A stretch of 64,000 nt of DNA, from assembly GCF_014650875.1 (NCBI RefSeq), contig NZ_BMVU01000006.1, positions 1 to 64,000 on the forward strand, written 5' to 3'. The first letter of the stretch is position 1. Each line of letters opens with the position of its first letter. The translations under genes and the position numbers were made by a program. Of the stretch, positions 60,483 to 64,000 are shown piece by piece. A model generated the notes under the pieces. That model saw only the letters and a program-made list of their open reading frames with translations. It had not been told where the DNA came from and did not search any database. Source of the stretch: Streptomyces minutiscleroticus. GTDB taxonomy: Bacteria; Actinomycetota; Actinomycetes; Streptomycetales; Streptomycetaceae.

Positions 60483-60513
60483 TTGACCTCAAGCGCTTCA
60501 TGTGTCCGAAGCT
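60483..60513 (+). promoter_or_regulatory. MerR-type promoter with 19-bp spacer
   Basis: TTGACC (60483-60488) and GAAGCT (60508-60513) are separated by 19 bases, the long spacing that MerR-family activators act on; CTTGA..TCAAG symmetry lies at 60482-60493. Transcription would start at the ATG 60520. Confidence 0.65.
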
Positions 60514-60519
60514 GGGGTC

Positions 60520-60981
60520 ATGGCAACGACAGAGAAGGCCACCGCCGCGGACGCGGCCTCGGTGTCGATCCAGGACGTGTCGCGGCTGAGCGGCCTGTCG
60601 GAGGCGACGCTGCGCTACTACGAGAAGATCGGCCTCATCGCCCCGGTGCCGCGCGACGAGAGCAGCGGGCACCGCCGGTACGGCGGCCCCGCCGTGGAGA
60701 CGATCCAGGCACTGGGCTGCCTGCGGGCCACCGGTATGAGCGTCCAGGACATGCGGGCCTACCTCCGCCACCTGGACGGGGCCGACGGCGACGCGGCCCG
60801 GATGCGCGCGCTGTTCGAGCGCAACGCCGAGCGGGTGGAGCAGGAGATCGGGCACCTGCGCGTCCGGCTGCGCTATCTGCGGCTGAAGGCCGACCTCTGG
60901 GACGCGCGCGAGCGCGGGGACGCCGAGGCGGAGCACCGCTCCGTCGAGAAGATCACGCACACGGCGCGGGAGCTGCGCTGA
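60520..60981 (+). CDS. MerR-family regulator
   Basis: A 153-aa MerR protein: winged HTH VSIQDVSRLSGLSEATLRYY (about residues 15-34), EKIGLIAPVPRDESSGHRRY, then a long dimerisation helix (MRALFERNAERVEQEIGHLR). It lacks cysteines for metal binding, and there is no effector domain, so the inducer is unknown. It lies 37 bases ahead of a reductase gene in the same operon, the common MerR-plus-reductase arrangement. Confidence 0.9.
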   Translation: MATTEKATAADAASVSIQDVSRLSGLSEATLRYYEKIGLIAPVPRDESSGHRRYGGPAVETIQALGCLRATGMSVQDMRAYLRHLDGADGDAARMRALFERNAERVEQEIGHLRVRLRYLRLKADLWDARERGDAEAEHRSVEKITHTARELR

Positions 60982-61018
60982 CCGCGCGCACGGCCGCCGA
61001 CACGACCAGGAGCAGGAC

Positions 61019-62095
61019 ATGACGCACGACCCCTACGCATCTCCGGCCGGCCCGGTGCCCGCCCGGAGCGGTGAACTCGTCCTCGTGACCGGAGGGAACG
61101 GCTACCTCGGCGCACACGTCGTCCGGCGGCTGCTCGACACCGGTCACCGCGTGCGCGCCACGGTCCGCTCACCGCAGCGGGCGGCCGAGGTCCGGGCGGC
61201 AGCAGCGGCGGGCGGCGCGGCCGATCCCGGGGAGCGGCTGGAGGTGGTCCGGGCGGACCTGTCCGCGGACGCCGGGTGGGCCGAGGCCGCCCGCGACTGC
61301 ACCTACGTGCTGCACGTCGCCTCGCCGTTCCCGGCCGGGGTGCCGCGGCACCCCGACGAGCTGATCGTGCCCGCCCGGGACGGAGCCCTGCGCGTGCTGC
61401 GGGCAGCCCGCGACGAAGGGGTGGAACGGGTGGTGCTGACCTCCTCCTTCGCCGCGATCGGCTACAGCCGCAAGCCCGGCGACACCTACGACGAGGGGGA
61501 CTGGACCGACCCGGACGACGACCTCACCCCCTACATCAGATCGAAGACCGTGGCGGAACGGGCCGCCTGGGACTTCATGGCCTCCCAGGGCGGGCGGACG
61601 GAACTGGCGGTGATCAACCCCACCGGCATCTTCGGCCCGCTCCTCACCCCCCGCCTGTCGGTGTCGGTGGCCCTGGTCAAGGCGATGCTCGACGGCGCGC
61701 TGCCGGTGGTCGCCCCGCAGTACTTCGGCGTGGCGGACGTCCGCGACGTCGCCGACGCCCACCTGCGGGCCATGACCCACCCGGACGCGGCGGGCGAGCG
61801 CTTCCTCGTCAGCAGCGACACCGCGATCAGCTTCCTGCGGATGGCGGCCCTCCTCGCCGAGCACCTGGGCGAGCGCGCGGCCCGGGTGCCCACCCGGGAG
61901 CTGACCGCGGACCAGGTGCGCGAGGCCGCCCGGACGGACCCCGCCCTGCGGGAGGCGGCCGGTCAGCTGGGCAAGGTCCCGGTCCTGCGGACCGACAAGG
62001 CCCGCGCGGTCCTCGGCTGGCACCCCAGGGACGTGGCGACGACCCTCGTGGACACCGCGGAGAGCCTGTACGACCTGGGACTCGTGCACAACTGA
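61019..62095 (+). CDS. NAD(P)-dependent aldehyde/flavonol reductase-like SDR
   Basis: A 358-aa extended SDR of the dihydroflavonol-4-reductase/aldehyde-reductase group. Features are LVLVTGGNGYLGAHVVRRLL (about 20-39), YVLHVASPFP, catalytic region LTSSFAAIGYS and YIRSKTVAERAAWDF (Tyr-x-x-x-Lys), INPTGIFGPLL, and VADVRDVADAHLRAM. AGGAGC precedes the ATG. Co-transcribed with the MerR gene. Substrate probably an aldehyde or ketone. Confidence 0.92.
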   Translation: MTHDPYASPAGPVPARSGELVLVTGGNGYLGAHVVRRLLDTGHRVRATVRSPQRAAEVRAAAAAGGAADPGERLEVVRADLSADAGWAEAARDCTYVLHVASPFPAGVPRHPDELIVPARDGALRVLRAARDEGVERVVLTSSFAAIGYSRKPGDTYDEGDWTDPDDDLTPYIRSKTVAERAAWDFMASQGGRTELAVINPTGIFGPLLTPRLSVSVALVKAMLDGALPVVAPQYFGVADVRDVADAHLRAMTHPDAAGERFLVSSDTAISFLRMAALLAEHLGERAARVPTRELTADQVREAARTDPALREAAGQLGKVPVLRTDKARAVLGWHPRDVATTLVDTAESLYDLGLVHN

Positions 62096-62484
62096 CCGTT
62101 CTCCGGCAGGAAGCGGGACCGGTCCCGGCCGGACGCCCGGGTACAGCGCGCACGAAATAAAGGAGACACTCATACTGACGAGGGAATCGCAAGAAGACCA
62201 TTCTGTTCCGGGCGCGCCGTGAGCGGCACCTGACAGGTCCTCAGGAAGCCCGGCGGAGAGGCCACACCGTGGAACGCTCCGTCCGCCTGCCCGCACGCGC
62301 CGTCCCATGGTCGCGCCGCCGTGGCCGTCGGCGCGTACGACGAACCCGGCCGCGGCGGCCCGTGCACCGCGGACGGCCGGGGCGTCACGTCGAAGGGCTT
62401 CGGTACGGGGGCACCCCGGCGGGGGCCGGCGGCCCGCTCTCCCGCACCACGCTCAGCACCAGGGAAAAGAGGACAAGCACGTCG
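62096..62484. other. Intergenic with a start-less short frame
   Basis: AAAGGAGA at 62158-62165 is followed by ATA rather than ATG at 62173, and the frame (LTRESQEDHSVPGAP) ends after 16 codons; this looks like a lost gene start. Nothing else is supported here. Confidence 0.35.
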
Positions 62485-62947
62485 TCAAGAGGTCTTCGCC
62501 GGGCCGTCGCCGTGAGCCTGCGGGGCGCGGAGCCCCAATTGCCGCTCGCGTTCGGCCGTGGCCTGCACCGGCCCGTCGAACGCCTGGTAGCGCCCGCCGA
62601 GCATGCCCTGCTGCGCCGCGGGGAGGTTGTTCACGATCTTGACCTCGGTCCGCGCTCCGAGCACCTTCCCGAGGGCTTCCTGGAGGTCCCTGTCGACGCC
62701 GGTCACGGAACCGTCGGCGCCGACCGAGCGGAAGGACGGGTGCGAGTCGCCGGCGAACCGCGGGACACCGGGGTCCTTGACGGACCCGGGCAGGGCGTCA
62801 TGCAGGGCGGGCACCGCTTCGGCGGACGGGGACGGAACGCCGTCCTCCCCGGACGCGCCGCGGTCGGCGAGGGCCGGCACGGAGATGAGCGCGGTGGTCA
62901 GTGTGCCGTGGCGTTCGCCACCGCCGGTGGGATCGAGAGGTGCGCAT
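62485..62947 (-). pseudogene. Amino-acid ABC transporter binding-protein relic (SBP_bac_3 N-terminus)
   Basis: From ATG 62947 a basic signal start (MRTSRSHRRWRTPRHT) runs in one frame, but the following hydrophobic TLTTALISVPALAD and mature sequence lie in another, so the signal peptide contains a frameshift. The mature part has RFAGDSHPSFRSVGADGSV, TGVDRDLQEALGKVLGARTE and NNLPAAQQGMLGGRYQAFDG, then stops about 30 residues later. Two thirds of the protein are missing. Confidence 0.75.
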
Positions 62948-63015
62948 GAGGGCGTTCCCTTGCATGGAGCGAGATCCGCGTCATTGTCGGTATCGCCGCT
63001 GGGCGTCGCATGAGG

Positions 63016-63029
63016 TGTCACCAATGACA
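63016..63029. promoter_or_regulatory. Palindrome upstream of PaaX-like gene
   Basis: TGTCA-CCAA-TGACA lies between the SBP relic and the PaaX-like gene, 13 bases before a -10-like TACATT (63042-63047). It may be the PaaX-like regulator's operator. Confidence 0.45.
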
Positions 63030-63084
63030 AGGGTCGTGCGATACATTCGACGCGACACGACGGCCGCCCAGGAACCGAGGTGCC

Positions 63085-64000
63085 ATGGGGAAGGACCTGC
63101 CGAAGGCCGAGCTGCCCCGGGCTCAGAGCGGGGCGGAGCCCCAGCTCCTGCTGACCTCTCTGCTGGGCGACTTCTGGTACTGGCGCGACGAGCACATCCC
63201 CGCCACCGCACTGGTCAGACTGCTCGCCGACTTCGGCGTGACACCGGACGGCGCCAGGGCGGCCATGCGCCGCCTCGTGGCCCGCGGCCTGCTGGACACC
63301 TCGCGCAGCGGACGCACGACGGCGTACGGCATCCCCCCGCGCACCTCCGAGGTGATCGTCGAGCGCACTCACCGCATGCTGACGTTCGGGGTCACCGCGC
63401 CCGAGTGGGACGGCCGGTGGACGGTCGTCGCGTTCTCCGTGCCCGAGCGGGACCGCGCCCTGCGGACCGCGCTCCGCTCACGGCTGCGCGTACTGGGATT
63501 CGCCGCCCTCTACGACGGCATGTGGGTGTCGCCGCGCGACCTGGGCGAGGACGCCCAGGACCTGCTGCGGCAGCTCGGCATCGAGACCGCGACCGTGCTG
63601 CGCTCCACCACGGTGCCCGGCGGGACCCGGCAGGGCGACCCGGTGTCCGCCTTCGACCTGAGCGCGCTGAACCAGGAGTACCGCAGCTTCGCCGAACGCT
63701 ACGAACCGGTGCTCGACCACCTCGACGCCGGCCGCATCAGCCCGGCGGAGGCGCTGCGGACGCGCACCGAACTGCGGGTGGCCTGGCGGCGCTTCCCGGA
63801 GAGCGACCCGGACCTGCCGGCCGAACTGCTGCCGGCCGGCTGGGACCGCCCCCGCGCCCAGCGCGTCTTCGTCCAGATCCACGACCGCCTCGGGCCGCTC
63901 GCCGAGATCCGGTTCCGGCAGATCCTCGCCACGGTCTCGCCCGAACTGGCCGAACTGTCCTGCCACCACGACTCCGCCGCCATAGCCGAGCTGTACGCCT
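63085..64000 (+). CDS. PaaX-family transcriptional regulator (3' end beyond window)
   Basis: At least 305 residues, still open at the window edge. The N-terminal winged helix (LLTSLLGDFWYWRDEHIPAT, then RAAMRRLVARGLLDTSRSGR) is followed by the PaaX central domain (WTVVAFSVPERDRALRTALR, LRVLGFAALYDGMWVSPRD) and the C-terminal domain (LDHLDAGRISPAEALRTRTE). PaaX proteins repress phenylacetate and related aromatic catabolism; whether this one does is unknown. GAGG precedes ATG 63085. The SBP relic is divergent. Confidence 0.9.
   Translation, partial: MGKDLPKAELPRAQSGAEPQLLLTSLLGDFWYWRDEHIPATALVRLLADFGVTPDGARAAMRRLVARGLLDTSRSGRTTAYGIPPRTSEVIVERTHRMLTFGVTAPEWDGRWTVVAFSVPERDRALRTALRSRLRVLGFAALYDGMWVSPRDLGEDAQDLLRQLGIETATVLRSTTVPGGTRQGDPVSAFDLSALNQEYRSFAERYEPVLDHLDAGRISPAEALRTRTELRVAWRRFPESDPDLPAELLPAGWDRPRAQRVFVQIHDRLGPLAEIRFRQILATVSPELAELSCHHDSAAIAELYA

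Noticed and set aside
57655..61020. Minus-strand open frame of 1121 codons
   Set aside because: It is antisense to the GH9 and MerR genes, which have clear domains; GC-rich third positions keep the opposite strand open.

Overview
The window is about 72% G+C, with GC-rich third codon positions, GTG/TTG starts and many promoters whose -10 lies only 6-8 bases before the start codon (leaderless mRNAs). Gene content (fused SecDF, GH12 + LPMO, CebR boxes, SAV_915-like protein, many TetR/MarR/MerR regulators, secreted hydrolases) points to a Streptomyces chromosome. The high proportion of accessory genes and decayed gene relics suggests a chromosome arm rather than the core.

Layout. 0-5 kb: APH-like kinase, a gutted ABC ATPase with its membrane partner, and a secreted GH92 mannosidase behind a LacI-type operator. 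5-8 kb: self-regulated TetR-MMPL exporter operon. 8.0-8.1 kb: a tRNA-Gly(UCC) gene with unusual loop bases and its own terminator. 8.3-16 kb: DUF2690, GNAT/TetR pair, DUF998, relics of DUF4287 and of an ABC transporter (two genes fused by deletion), DUF4097 with its divergent MarR/GbsR-like regulator, a DUF308 protein and a TetR whose hydrolase target has decayed. 16-21.5 kb: methyltransferase, membrane proteins, accessory SecDF. 22-33 kb: four alpha/beta hydrolases (two are Tat-exported paralogues), MsrA, VOC proteins, an ABC-F protein with a structured leader, and a CGNR zinc-finger regulator. Seven copies of one 21-bp dyad lie in front of six of these genes. 33-37 kb: ArsR-VOC, DoxX, LysR, DinB. 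37-40.4 kb: cellulose degradation (GH12 and LPMO) behind a CebR box. 40.8-46 kb: LysA operon, STAS protein, SDR-NTF2-MerR. 46-49 kb: a two-enzyme PLP cluster for hydroxy-/D-amino acids with a DauR-like regulator. 49-57 kb: relics, NmrA/AraC pair, peptide-binding lipoprotein, TetR with a divergent nitrilase-APC transporter operon. 57-60.4 kb: modular GH9 cellulase with a second CebR box. 60.5-64 kb: MerR-reductase operon, a truncated solute-binding-protein relic, and a PaaX-like regulator cut by the window end.

How the genes work together. The GH12, LPMO and GH9 genes form a cellulolytic set that cellobiose would induce through CebR. The 21-bp dyads suggest a local regulon of exported hydrolases, MsrA and a 64-aa protein, probably controlled by the CGNR regulator, which carries the dyad across its own promoter. 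Several other regulators sit with evident targets and operators: TetR/MMPL, TetR/nitrilase-APC, MarR-like/DUF4097, ArsR/VOC and MerR/reductase. All assignments come from reading the sequence; no database search was possible.
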